From Polychytrium aggregatum (Eukaryota > Chytridiomycota > Chytridiomycetes > Polychytriales): a DNA stretch of 64,000 nt. The DNA is taken from NCBI RefSeq assembly GCF_025602895.1, contig NW_026516222.1, positions 372,001 through 436,000 on the forward strand. The letters are read 5' to 3'. Numbering within the stretch: position 1 is the first letter of the stretch; each line of letters starts with the position of its first letter. The position numbers and the translations under genes are program-made. The notes beneath the pieces were generated by a model. It did not search any database. It saw nothing but the letters and a program-made list of their open reading frames with translations, and was not told the DNA's origin. Positions 8,333 through 19,423 of the stretch are shown here, piece by piece.

Positions 8333-10722
8333 ATGCCCACTCCGCTCGTTGCCATCTATGCCTTTGGCTCGGCCGGCGATGTTATGCCGATGCTCGCTCT
8401 TGGCCGTGCGCTGCACACCCAGTGCGGTTACCGTGTGCGAATCGTTGCCCCCGCCAAGTGGGAGGAGAAGGTGTGCAAAGAAGGATTGGAGTACTTCGAC
8501 CTCAAGGTGAGTGCGATTGCCTGCTCGTCTCGTCTGATCGTTGTCAGGCCGAAGGAATCGCGGCAGTCGCAGTTGATTCGTTCCTGATGTCGTTGTTCGA
8601 CTTCCTCCTCTCCCAGAACGATCCCATATCGAAAAGCACCACCACGTTTGATCCAAAAGAAGTTGGCCGGTTCGTCACGCACCGTAAAACCATTCAGGGA
8701 ATCATGCCTCTCATGCGGGTAAGAGCCAATGCACTGGCACACGCATAATGGGACATGAGCCTGTGTCTTGCATTTTGCACCTTGCATCAAACTAATCAAC
8801 ACCGCACAATCCCGTCCTCAACGATGGCTGGTGCGACAGGCGCTGATCCCTGTTCTCAAATTCCTCTTCAAGACCGCCGACGAACATCTCAAAGGAGTCG
8901 ATCTGGCTATTTTGACAAACGCTGCTCTGCAGCTTCGAGAGGACGTGAGTTTCAGTTTGGCAGCGCCATCTGGCTGTGATCGTTGCTGCCAACACCATCA
9001 GAACAGCCACACGCTGCTCTCGTGATGCGAGCGATGGCAATGCACCGGAGTCGCTGCTCCAGCCCTGCCAGCCCTGCCAGCCCTGACCCTGTCCATTGAT
9101 GTCATATACAGTGCGAAAAGCGAGGTATCCCGACTGTGGCTTGCTATCTCCAGCCTAGCCAGGCCACGAAGGACTACCCACCCCCTGTTCTTGGATTGGA
9201 GTATCAGCCAGACAACGACAAGGCGAGACGCAGCAATCTCATGACCGTAAGTCGGTCTGACACCCGAGCCGCGGCATGCTTGTCATCTGCCAGGGACGCC
9301 TGTCACAGAGCCGACTGTCACAGAGCCGAATGATGACCCACAGAGTAACGCTTTGTATCTCTGGCTGCCCGCACCAGTGGTTGTCCCTTGGGATCCGCTC
9401 CCTCTGGATCTTCAATCCGATCCTTCAAGAGAGACGACGAGCACTGGGACTCCGCCGCGGATTCTTGCCTTCGTACATCACTGCCATCTATGATATCATT
9501 CAACTGATGATCAGGGAGGCTCGTGCGCGGGCTGCCATGCCGTTTATTTGCACTTTCAGCCCAGCACTGGTTCCCATCGCCTCCGATTTGTGAGTACCGG
9601 GACAGCAGCACGATGTCGATAGTGGTTGTGGTTGTGGTTGTGGTAGTGGTTGTGGTTGTGGTTGTGGTTGTGGTTGTGGTTGTGGTTGTGGTTGTGGTTG
9701 TGGTTGTGGTTGTGGTTGTGGTTGTGGTAGTGGTTGTGGTTGTGGTTGTGGTTGTGGTTGTGACGGCACGCCAACGATGATACTCACCCTCGCTGCTGTG
9801 TGTTTCGATCAATAGCAAGCCCACCATGGATTTCGTCCAGTCTGGTCCTCTCCAGCTGGAAGCAGATCAGTACGCCGAACCATTCTCCGCTCCCGTTGAG
9901 CTGGTAAGCAGTCGCCTCGATCAATCCGTCCTCGGTGTCGCTTGGTGGCTTCGTCCGTCTCGAGCACATTGAGCCTGTCCGTCTTGAGCACACGCGGCCA
10001 CACATGCCAAGTCGTCTGCCACCACAGCCGGTCACTGATCCAACACACCCCTCGATCTCCAGGACGAGTTCCTTGCCTCCGGAAAGATCGTCTATTTTGG
10101 ATACGGCTCGCTCCAGAAGCTCGGCCCAACCTCCACCAAGGAGATCGACCACATGACCATCTGGCTCACGGCCATCCAAGAGCTGGAGTCGCAGGGTGTG
10201 AAGTTGAGAGCCGTCTTTGCATTCTCGTGGGGCCCCGACGATGTATCCGCCGACCCGACCAACACAAAGTACCATGCACTCCGAGAGCAACTGGATGCCA
10301 TGATCCAACAGAAGAAGGTCTACCGCCTCGTCGGATCGTTCCCGCACACCTACCTGTTCCCAAGGTGCCATGTGGCAGTCCACCACGGCGGCGCCGGAAC
10401 AACTCAGACGGCAGCAAAGTACCGGCTCCCGGCTATCATCGTGCCGCATGTCGTTGACCAACCCTTCATGGCCTCGGTCGCCAAGTACCGAGGCATCGCC
10501 AATGTGATCGATCTGGACGACTTTTCGACCTCAACGCTGGTCGGAGCGCTGAAGGACATCCTGGTGGACCGGGCCGAGTATTTCAAGAAGAACTGCGACC
10601 GCATCGGCGACGAGATGGCCAAGGAGAATCCCATCGGCGATGCTGTTGCACTGGTCCAGAGAACGCTCCAGAAGGCTCGCTCTGCCACGTCCGACGCAAG
10701 TTCTGAGAACACCGCCGTTTGA
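8333..10722 (+). CDS. GT1-family glycosyltransferase, sterol glucosyltransferase-like (7 exons)
   Basis: This enzyme should transfer a sugar from a UDP-sugar to a lipophilic acceptor such as a sterol. Proposed exons are 8333-8506, 8548-8718, 8840-8944, 9112-9246, 9378-9589, 9816-9903 and 10063-10722. All introns are GT-AG and phases agree, giving 514 residues. The N-terminus PLVAIYAFGSAGDVMPMLAL is the glycine-rich loop of the GT-B fold. Mid-protein LGLRRGFLPSYI and CTFSPALVPIASDF match the acceptor-side region of sterol glucosyltransferases. The C-terminal donor site is VAVHHGGAGTTQTAAKYRLP from about residue 400, followed by VDQPFMA. The first intron is only 41 bp, and the intron at 9590-9815 contains a long GTGGTT array. 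There is no PH or GRAM domain, so it is the short form of the family. The acceptor is unknown; glycolipid substrates other than sterols are possible. Confidence 0.85.
9621..9762 (+). repeat. (GTGGTT)n hexamer array in an intron
   Basis: About 23 tandem hexamers with two GTAGTG-type variants, lying inside the fifth intron of the glycosyltransferase gene. All six frames are open through it, which creates spurious poly-Thr, Gln-Pro, His-Asn and Val frames that are not genes. Confidence 0.95.
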
Positions 10723-10918
10723 CCAGGATCATCGACTCGGGCCGTTTTTTTTCTCCAGCCCCCACAAATTTTCGACCAGGGGATATCACCCCAAGTTCCT
10801 AGCCAGCGACATCGTGGCAGAATCGAATCTACTCTACTCCGTTCTCAGAAACGAAGAGAACATTGCCTCATTTCAATTGAACATGTAGTTTTGATGCCTG
10901 TGCCTACACTGTATTCAG
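10723..10918. other. 3' flank of glycosyltransferase
   Basis: Presumed 3' UTR and short spacer. No gene or clear AATAAA seen. It ends at the terminal motif of the inverted Fanzor remnant. Confidence 0.35.
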
Positions 10919-11057
10919 AAAAACGGGACACCACATCCGCTTCCATGAGCGTGTAGTATGTGATAAGCTTGCGTCAAGCTCAGCCATAAGATATAAACAG
11001 ATCACTTTGGCTGCTTCCAAGTAGAGGCCACGGGTCGCTCTCCGATCTCCACATTCT
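10919..11057 (-). mobile_element. Fanzor element 3'-end remnant, copy 2 (inverted)
   Basis: Read on the minus strand, this segment has VEIGERPVASTWKQPK then TGA, matching VEIGERPAVFTRRLPK and TGA of the full Fanzor. It is followed by the same downstream noncoding sequence: the GCTTG/CAAGC hairpin, a CATACTAC block, and the terminal AAAAACGGGACA with a TATTCAG flank on the outside. Only about 140 bp remain; similarity stops near 11057, just before the RuvC-III region. It is closer to the full copy than copy 1 is. The longer minus-strand open frame beyond 11057 has no Fanzor resemblance. Confidence 0.85.
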
Positions 11058-11592
11058 CCTTTCGTGATGATGGCCATTTCACATCATTTGTTCCACCTCC
11101 AGACAGCTCCAAACACAGGGCGCCCCGTTTCGTTTGCTGACCCGTGACGATGCCAGGCCTCCCGCGCCACAAGCTCCCAGAGCCGAGGCGCGCACAGGCC
11201 CTGCCAAAACAGGCAGGCGGGTGCCACAGGAGCAAGGAGAGGGCTGGTGTGTCTGTGCTCAAGCCGCCGGTCCACAGAGACGCTTCCACACCAGCAGGCC
11301 CGGCTGCGAATCCAGTTGCGAATCCTGCTTTGCAGCCATTGGCCAGCGCCTGCCTGTGTTGGTGCCGCCCAGCTGTCCTCGCCCACTGTTCCTGTGGGTG
11401 CGGCTCAAAGGCCCGTGTAACCGCCACAACCCCGGGCAGCCACGTCGGATCCAGCCACACCCTGGCTGCCGCACCCCTGTTTTTCTGCTCGGCGGTCGGC
11501 GTCCGTTCTTTGCCCGCGATCTCCTCTGCCATCGTGCCAACGGGCTGATCGCACCTCCCCCCTCCCCTTCCGTCTGCCACCCGCCACATGCC
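11058..11592. other. intergenic upstream of TMEM214-like gene
   Basis: GC-rich DNA with open frames on both strands but nothing recognisable. It should contain the promoter of the gene starting at 11593. A CCTCCCCCCTCCCC pyrimidine tract lies shortly before the ATG. Confidence 0.35.
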
Positions 11593-14500
11593 ATGTCTGA
11601 AAAGTGGGAAACCGTCACAAAATCTCCGAAAAAGTCGCAGTCCAAGCGCTCTCCCCAGAAGCCCGCCCACGATTCGGACTCGTCTGGTGGGTTTCATGTG
11701 CAGCTGTACTCTATTGTCAGCGCCCCGCCCTGGCGATCGACCTGCCCGGCGTCATTGTCCAAAGGATTTGTTCAGCCAGCCTACCGTCGATGACGGTCCT
11801 CTATACTCCATATTTTCTGTACTCTCTCTCGCTTGCTGGCTCTGGCCACTCAGTGCACTTGGACTCCTCTCCGACTCCAGGACTTACCGGCCTTTCTCCG
11901 GCCTTTTCTTCTCACTCCCTTGCGACTCGATGCAGCGGTGTCGTCTCTAAAGACCACATCGATGTTCGACGCCCTCGAGAATGATGCGCCGTTCCCCAAG
12001 GACCCGAAGGAGCCCAAGCCAGCCCAGTCGGTGCTGGCGTCGTCCAACACAAACAAACCTGCTGTCCAAAAGCAAACCAAGTCGCCATCCAAGCAAAAGA
12101 CGGAAGCACCACCAAAGCCAAAGTCCAAGCCATCTGCCGAGCCTCCTGCCAAACAGTCGTCCACCGGCTCCGATCAGGAAGACCCACAGCCCCTCGTTGG
12201 CCCCGCTGTAGCCCCTGGCCCTGCGCCTGGCCCTGCTCCTGGCCCTACTCCCGCTCCCGGTCCGGCTGCTGCTGGTGTCAAAAAGAAGTTTAACAAGCTT
12301 ACCGACATTGTATATGTATGTGGAGGGCATTCTCGATCTTTTGGTCATGGCCACACCGCTGTGAGACGCTGCGATTGATGCCCCCCCCCACAACAATCGA
12401 ACCGCATGTGTGTGTTGTGTATCCAGACTAATATCTCCCATCGTGACCCGGCTCAGATCGATGTGCCCAGGACTACTGAAAAGCTCTGCGCCGTGACCGC
12501 AGAGATTCGCAGCAAAAAGAAACCCGAGCTGTTGCTTGAGTACTGCAAGTTCCTCGATGCCCAGATTGCCGACAAGAACATCAAGGTCGGCATCATGGGC
12601 CACAAGTCCTTCAGCCTGATCAACAGCGAAAAAACAGGCTTCTGGCAGTATCCATACAACTTCTATCCGTTCTCGCTCAAGAAGATCACTGATGAGGAGC
12701 TTCTCAAGTGCTTCCCCACGGAGAACGATCCTGGACTTGTCAAAACAGTCTATCTGATCGCTAAGCAGATTGTCGAGTTCCAGATCCAAGGTGAGCAACT
12801 GGGACTTTGCAGTTGCCCGATAATGTGGCCATCGTTGGTGGGGCTTTACGGGTACCAACCCACCTTTGGCTCGGCCTTCGCCTCGCCTTCTGTTCTCCGC
12901 CAGCATCGCCACTTTCTTGTTTGCGACACTGAGCAATCCATATGCCCTATCCCTCTGTCCGGACAGCTGCTCGTGTATCGGCCTTGAACAGCGCCGGTCT
13001 TGGCTACCAAATCGTCATGCAGAACTTGATCCTACTCCATCACAACGTCATGTTTGCTCCCTTTGCGGACGGACGAAGCGTCGTGGAGACTCTGTTCCAC
13101 GACTACCGAAACAAGTTCGCGTCCTACCCGCCTATTGGCAACACGCTCTTGTGGATCTTGGCGGCCCAGAATGTCTGGGTTCAGAACAAGCGTGCCCTCA
13201 ATCCCAGATCGATCGAATGTGAGTCTGCCGTGTTGATGCACTGCCTTTGCAGCTGTCGGTGACTGTGTGCGATCCACATATTCGCATGCAGCGTTCCCGA
13301 CTACTTCTGCGACTGATCAGCTTCCTCCCCTTCTTGCCCCTTCCCAGGCTTCTTCAAGTATATCTATCCCCAGCTCACGGGCGAAAGCGTCTACCCCGAG
13401 GACAAGGACTATTGTGTGTCCGTTGCCGAGACAAACAGCCTTGCCAAGACTGTGCTCGAGGGCTCCATCGACTTTCTCAGCCTCGTTTATCAGAAAGGGT
13501 GTGTTGTCGGCCTCGATGCCATGATCTGCGCCTTATCTAGCGGCACCTCGCAAAGCCGATGTGCACCTGGCGGTTGTGATTTTGCTGATTAACCAGTGCT
13601 CCCAACCCCCGCTCCAGCATCGACATCTTGGACGATTGGGGAATACCTCTCCCTGGAGGACCGCTTGTGCTTCCGCGTGAGGTCTTTGAGTCTCTGGGTT
13701 TGATCGAGATCACCAAAAGTGTTCCGGCCTATGGCTCATTGCCTGAGGAACGTGCCGAGTTCCTGGTCAACGCTCTTGGTAAATTCTCTGCCTATATCCA
13801 GGTATGATTTCAATCCGCCAGAATGACGCTTCTGCAGACACAAGCTGCGTAAACGTGCCGCGACAAAAGTCGAGCTGATAACGGCGTCAGATGATGCGCG
13901 GTGATTGCCAGAGTGCTGATTATTGTAATCCATCGCATGTTTGCAGATGGCCTTGTTTGTGACGAATCCTCGACTCAAGGAGCCCAACATCCGGGTCGAC
14001 GTCTCGCCGTCCGTGTGGTTCACAGAGACCTTGGTCAAGTTGGACTCGTCCGTTGATCAAGATGCGCAAAATTATGTGAGTCAGCCACTCATGTCACTGC
14101 GTCAGAGTGCCTTTCCTTCCCTTTCCTTCCACGCTGCCGACATACCTTGTATCGTCTCAACTCGCTGACACTGCCAAGCTGCGATACTAATTCAGCCACT
14201 CGTCGTCATATCAGTTCGCACGAACCTTGACCCTCATGCTCGTTAAAGCCAACAACGACTTTGTTCGGGGTGGTCGCAAGAGCGATGGCTTCCCCAAGGT
14301 ATTCCAAGTCTTTGAGGAGCTGGTGGCCAAGCATCCTATTGCGTCAACTCGTCTACTCAACTTTATCTATGAGCAAAAGGGTGGATGGTCTCCACTCTCC
14401 AAGAAGCCGCTCTGGAGCCTCATAAAGAAGACCGACACAAAGTCCTTCCTGGGAAAGCTGATCCGTGCAGCCCAGGCTTCCCCTTCGAAAGACTCGAGCG

Positions 14501-15459
14501 AGCTCATTCGTTCAGCCAAGGTGGGTTGTCGCAGCGGTGCTGTTTTCGGCTTGCCTGTCCTGGAATCTCCATCCACCGATCCCTATCCATCCTTGAGTTC
14601 AATTGCTAACATCTGGACTTTGATTACTCTTGTTGCCGACATTTAGAGACTTCGATCTGCGCTTCCGAGCCCTCCTCAGCCATGGACGCTCTCTAGAATC
14701 ATTCACAAGCTTTTCAGCTGGCTTTTTATCCTTTACTCCATATCCGTTGTTTACGCTGCCTTGAACGGTTGCCCCTACCAACGTGGCGCCGATCCCACGC
14801 TCTCCGAAACCCTGTACTGTCCCTACGTGGTCGTCACCAAAGAGCCCGAGGTCTCCAAAGCCCTCCAGGACTTCCATGTCCATGTTTGGGAGCCTTATTG
14901 CGAAGAAGCCTACGAAATGTACCTCGAGCCCGTCGTCAACGCCGCTTCCGGGCTTGGCCTTTCCAGCCGCGCGTTGCAACCGCTCCAGACACAGGTTGAT
15001 AAGCTTTCGAAGCCCTACCTCCGAAGTCTCCGCAAGAATTACCGCCGTAATCTCGCCCCACATGTGCGCAAGTGGATGCAGAGTCAATTCGTTCGAAGCC
15101 AGATTCGACGCGGCAGGAACATCATCACCGATGTCGGCACGGGTATCGAAAACACCGTCTTTCTGGCTGTTCAAGGCTATAAATACAGCCGCGGAACCCT
15201 GGACAAACAGGAGCAGGCTTACTGGCAGAGCGTCTACGACCGCGCCGAAGATTTCGTGAAGGAGTGGTTCAAGGAGAACTCCAGATTCGGCAAGCTCATG
15301 AAGGAGCGCGAGGCGCAATACAAGAAGTTCCTTGACCAAGAGAAGCTGAAGGAAGAAAAGATTGCTGCCAAGGCTGCCGAGATTGCCGACAGCGAGGATG
15401 GTGACGCCGACGGCGACGACGGCGATGATGATGGTGATAACGATGACAGCGACAACTAA
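11593..15459 (+). CDS. TMEM214-like ER membrane protein (9 exons)
   Basis: Proposed exons are 11593-11686, 11936-12315, 12427-12790, 12967-13218, 13348-13498, 13618-13801, 13947-14075, 14215-14520 and 14647-15459. Every junction is GT-AG and keeps phase, giving 890 residues. The N-terminus MSEKWETVTKSPKKSQSK and a Pro/Ala/Gly linker (APGPAPGPAP) lead into a large helical, HEAT-like region. Examples are RTTEKLCAVTAEIRSKKKPE and NTLLWILAAQNVWVQNK. One strong membrane segment, LFSWLFILYSISVVYAAL, lies near residues 640-658. A helical, basic luminal or cytosolic tail follows and ends in an Asp-rich stretch. Overall plan and the N-terminal W-x-x-V start recall metazoan TMEM214, an ER protein linked to stress-induced apoptosis. 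The match is architectural and from memory, so the name is tentative. The gene is followed by AATAAA at 15828-15833. Confidence 0.6.
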
Positions 15460-16187
15460 GCCACGGAGACGCTTTCTCCTGGCAGCCCCGGGTCTTCAGA
15501 TCTCGAAGCCGTTGCTTTAGCCGGCCGAGAGGCCGGAGCGTCTCTGACCAGGAGCTTTCGCAGCACACTTGTTCTGGGGGACGTGTGGCATTCACGCCCA
15601 CGCCCGCGGGCTGCCATCCATCTGCTACGTATACTTTCCCAGCCACCGCCTTGGGCTTTCCATCGCATCCCTCTTTCTCGGTTGTTATTTCTTCGGGTTT
15701 ACGGTCGAGTACAAGAGCGGGGGACTGCCACTTGCTTGCCTTGTTTGTTTTGCGATCTATTGCGTGCAAAAAAGAGTGAAGGGGACTCTCAATTGAAGCC
15801 AGTGACAACCAATCGCCCTGGTCGTTGAATAAACCTATTCGTCCCGTCTGTGATGCCTGGGTCGCTGTTCCGGGTTGGTGTCGCGTCCCTTCCGGGTGCG
15901 CAAGTTCAATGTCACTATCAGCACAAACGCCCATGGAATGGGGTGCTCCCCATCGCTCGCTTATGCCGAGGCAGCAATTGATTTGATATTATCGATGTTC
16001 CTGGATGGGCCGTGTCCGCTGGCACTTTAGTCGGAGCCGTTTCCCTATCAACATTTGTGAGCGGACGCAGTCCCAACACGCTCTCTGCAGAACAAACGGC
16101 CGTTGAGCAGCCATCAAACGGTCAGCAGTTGGCTGCTAACCCTTGCCGTGCCACTTGGAGAGGCCCATCTCTCTGGCTGATATCGTA
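15460..16187. other. intergenic between convergent genes
   Basis: 3' ends of the TMEM214-like (plus) and CSN1 (minus) genes face each other here. AATAAA at 15828-15833 (in GTTGAATAAACC) is a good polyadenylation signal for the plus-strand gene, about 370 bp past its stop. No gene seen. Confidence 0.45.
15828..15833 (+). terminator. polyadenylation signal AATAAA
   Basis: Canonical hexamer downstream of the TMEM214-like stop at 15459, in a region with no other gene. Confidence 0.45.
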
Positions 16188-18962
16188 TCAAATCGGAATT
16201 TCTTCCTCGGGCCTCACTGAGACCGGTGTCGCAAATTCATCGATGACAGGGTGCAAGTTGCGAGCCATAGAGGAAAGTACATGATCGTGGTTAGCGAACC
16301 GCCCACCGCCACCGATGACGGATCCTCCTCTATCGAGCACTGCCAGGATCGATGCATTCTTGTGGGTCATAGCACGCAGTCGCTCTGGTGTGTCGTAACA
16401 GATGCTCACCAATCATATCGGCACGAATGAGCTTCAGTCGCGCGATTGCAAGTGAAACCTCGCGCTTGTAGCTCTCGCCCATTTTGAGTGATTTGGAAAA
16501 AATGGCCGAGCGCTGGTTGTTCGACTTGAGTCGGAGGACCTATTACCCCGCCCCCGTTAGATGTGCCCTGCATCGATTAGAACTATGTGCTCCCATCCTG
16601 ATTGTTCTTAGGTCTGCGTCGCGAAAGTAGCTGCTTCCCAGCCACACGACAAAACCGAGCGCTGACCTTGTTGTGGCTGTCGACTCTGGCCTGGATTTGC
16701 TTCTCGGTGATAAGCCCAACAATCTCGCGCTCGAGTTCGGCCACAGAAGTGTTGAACGCTGTCGCCATCTTTTTCATGTCCACGGACGAGAAGGGGGTGA
16801 AGTACTGGGCAAGGGCCTTCTTGCGGATGTTGCTGTAGAGGGTGTCTACATGAATCGACAGGTTGATGTCGAGGAGAAAATCGTTCTGCATGGGTTGGGA
16901 GTCGTCGTTGACACACGAATATCAGTAACCCTGGATAGCTATGACCTGTGCCAGATCAAATGCCGTGCCAAGGAATTGGCCCAGACACTGGATATTTGCC
17001 GCAGGCGAATGGAGGCGAGATCCACCGATTTGGGATCCATCGATTTGGGGGCGGCGTGGGTGGCTCTGCAGCTACTTTGCACCGCTACTGCAGCCGGCCG
17101 GGTCGCCAGACCCACAAGCTCATTGCTCACCTTCATCTTTCCAAGCAGCTCCAGGCAGGAGGTGTACTTGGAATTGAAGAAGCTCGTCAGCAGTTCCTGC
17201 ACTTGAGGCTCGAGCTCCAGGAAATGCTTGAAGCTTGTGTTTTCGAACACATGCACCCGGAGCTCGGTTCGATCAAACGAAGCCAGCGCGCAGAGACCGC
17301 CATAAATTGCAACGTCGTTGGGCGAAAGTAGCTGGAGGTAATGGACTGGATCAGAGCTCATAGGGGAACTGCCGGGACGCTAGCTATACGACGTACCAGC
17401 CACGGGGCATGGATGCTGGGGAGAGGCGACATACTGTGGTATAGCTTCCGCTGGGATCAAAGGTGATCTCGAGGAAGCTCTTGGCCGCGCGCTTGAAGTT
17501 TCCAAGATCGAGGCTAACTAGTCCAGAGGCGCACTTGAACAGACCGGCAGCAGCTGTTTTCTCGGGAATGTCCGGCACAGCCTCTGCCTTGGCAATATAC
17601 GACGGGATGTGGCTATAGCTTCCTAATTCAATGCACACCTAGGTCAAGTCAAGCCGGATTAGAGTCGGGGGGGGGGGCTGCTGGTCGTCTGGAAGCTTGG
17701 GGATGACAGAATCTTTGGCTCCAGCATCCAACTGTTTGGCAACCACAGCTCATGGCGCGAAACACGATAGCGCTGCATGCATGAGCGGCTGATACTCAGC
17801 AGCGATCTCCCACCTTGATGACGTTCATGCACATCTCGATGATGTGCTTGGCCGTGGTGCAGTAGTCTCGGGTCTTGTTGTAGTTGCGTAGAGCCCCGAC
17901 AAGGTCGCCACATTCATACAGATGGCTTCCAAGGTCGCTGTAGCCCATCTGGGACGGATCGACAACGAGGATGGTTAATTTCGATGATCGCCGCACCGTG
18001 GGAAGGCTACCATAACATCGGATACCCAACATTGCGAAGTCACGACCATAAAAACGACGCATCGGCATGCGGATCGTGCGGCCTGCTCGGTCCACAAATG
18101 CTCTGCTCAAGCCTACCCGGCGCCGCATCGCCGGTGGGGGTTTGATTCAGGGCAGCCAACGAATTCATTAGCCGACCAGACAACATGCTTACCCTAATGC
18201 TCTCTTTGATCAAGTTGATCTTGTATCCACGCAGCTCCGCATCGAGTCGCTCGGTCTTTTCCTTGACCGCTTGGGCAGTTGCGGCGATCCAGTCAGAGTC
18301 GATGGCTGCGATAGCCTCGCCGCGGAGGACCAGCGCTTCGTTCAGGCTCAGACAGACGTTGTAATATCGGGCGGTATTCAATGATGTCTTCAGTTCATCC
18401 AGCGCATATCGGTATGCGTCCAGTTGGAGAGAAGGGCATCGCTCGGCGATATACAGAAGCCGGTTGATCTTGGCATGTCCTGCAGGCAAGCGCGGAGGGC
18501 CAGGGGTCGAGCAGTCAGGAACGTGCCGGCGATCGTGGCCGCGGGGAGGCCTACCAGCTTGTCGAGCGATATAGAAAATCGACAGCTCGAGGCGTCGATT
18601 GGGCCCCTCTCTCACTCTCGCTTGGCACAGAATCCACTTTCGCCCCAAGCACGACTGGAGGCCCAGAGTATGTCCATCGAGCTCAAGCGCCAGAGTGTGC
18701 CCAGTGTACCCAGTCGGACATGTACGGGACCCAGCGTCACCAAAAGCAGAGTGAAGACGGTGAAAACAGAGACAGAGGCAGAAGCAGAAGCAAATCCCAG
18801 ATGCCCCTTACCGGCGTAGTTGGAGATGTAGGTCTCCAGGTCCAACGATGGGTTGTCGACCATGACCTTGTGGATCTTTTTTTTCTTGTTTGCATCGTTG
18901 GAAGATTGCGAGGGGCCGCCAAGGATGACGAGCTCGCTTTCAGGGTTGACGTCAATGTCCAT
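16188..18962 (-). CDS. CSN1: COP9 signalosome subunit 1 (8 exons)
   Basis: CSN1/GPS1 is a PCI-domain scaffold of the COP9 signalosome, which removes NEDD8 from cullins. Proposed exons on the minus strand are 18962-18812, 18479-18193, 17948-17814, 17638-17435, 17331-17131, 16885-16667, 16539-16410 and 16339-16188. All have GT-AG borders and correct phase, giving 492 residues, close to the usual about 490. In order one reads [20 protein letters not shown], the family hallmark [74 protein letters not shown], and the PCI winged-helix end [18 protein letters not shown] with ARVDSHNK. The last exon (tail VRPEEEIPI) is the least certain: reading through instead would give a different short tail. The start chosen is the ATG of [11 protein letters not shown]. 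The intron at 17639-17813 contains a poly-G run. Confidence 0.9.
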
Positions 18963-19423
18963 CGGTGCTGGAGCGGAGATGCAGGTGGCCTCGGCTGTGT
19001 GGCTGCTGTGGGCGAGGAGCACAGGAGACGGGGTGCGCTCTCTGGCGGAAAGATGGCCTGGTTGTCCAGCGGCGCAGAGCCTGCAATGTCCAGGGTCTCA
19101 ACGAAGCCAGCGACGCAGCGAGCAAGCGAGACCGGGAGAGAACGCTCTCGCAGAGAGGATGGCACGTGACGACAACTGCCTGTCCCGTGACTCGCTCGAC
19201 CAATTTGGGTGGGCACATGAACACCACAGCGCCGAACATGGACCGCCATGACGAAAGCACACAAGTCGACCGCCACCGACAGAGATCGACGGCCTGTATT
19301 TGGAACTGCTTTCCCGGCCGACTGGCCATTGAAGGCTACGGTAGCAACTGTGGAATCGGCGTACGAAGCCAAGCATCGTGGGGCACGCGATTGACGCTGG
19401 CTTGCAGTGGCTCGGCAACAGAG
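18963..19423. other. intergenic between CSN1 and VPS16
   Basis: CSN1 starts at 18962 and VPS16 ends at 19424, both on the minus strand. The interval should contain the VPS16 3' UTR and the CSN1 promoter. Open frames present here are not recognisable. A CSN1 upstream exon cannot be excluded. Confidence 0.4.

Noticed and set aside
9318-9827. Long poly-Thr, Val, Gln-Pro and His-Asn open frames
   Set aside because: They are translations of the GTGGTT array within an intron.
11058-11697. Upstream part of the minus-strand frame that ends in the Fanzor remnant
   Set aside because: Similarity to Fanzor stops near 11057; the rest is GC-rich chance open frame over the TMEM214-like first exon and promoter.
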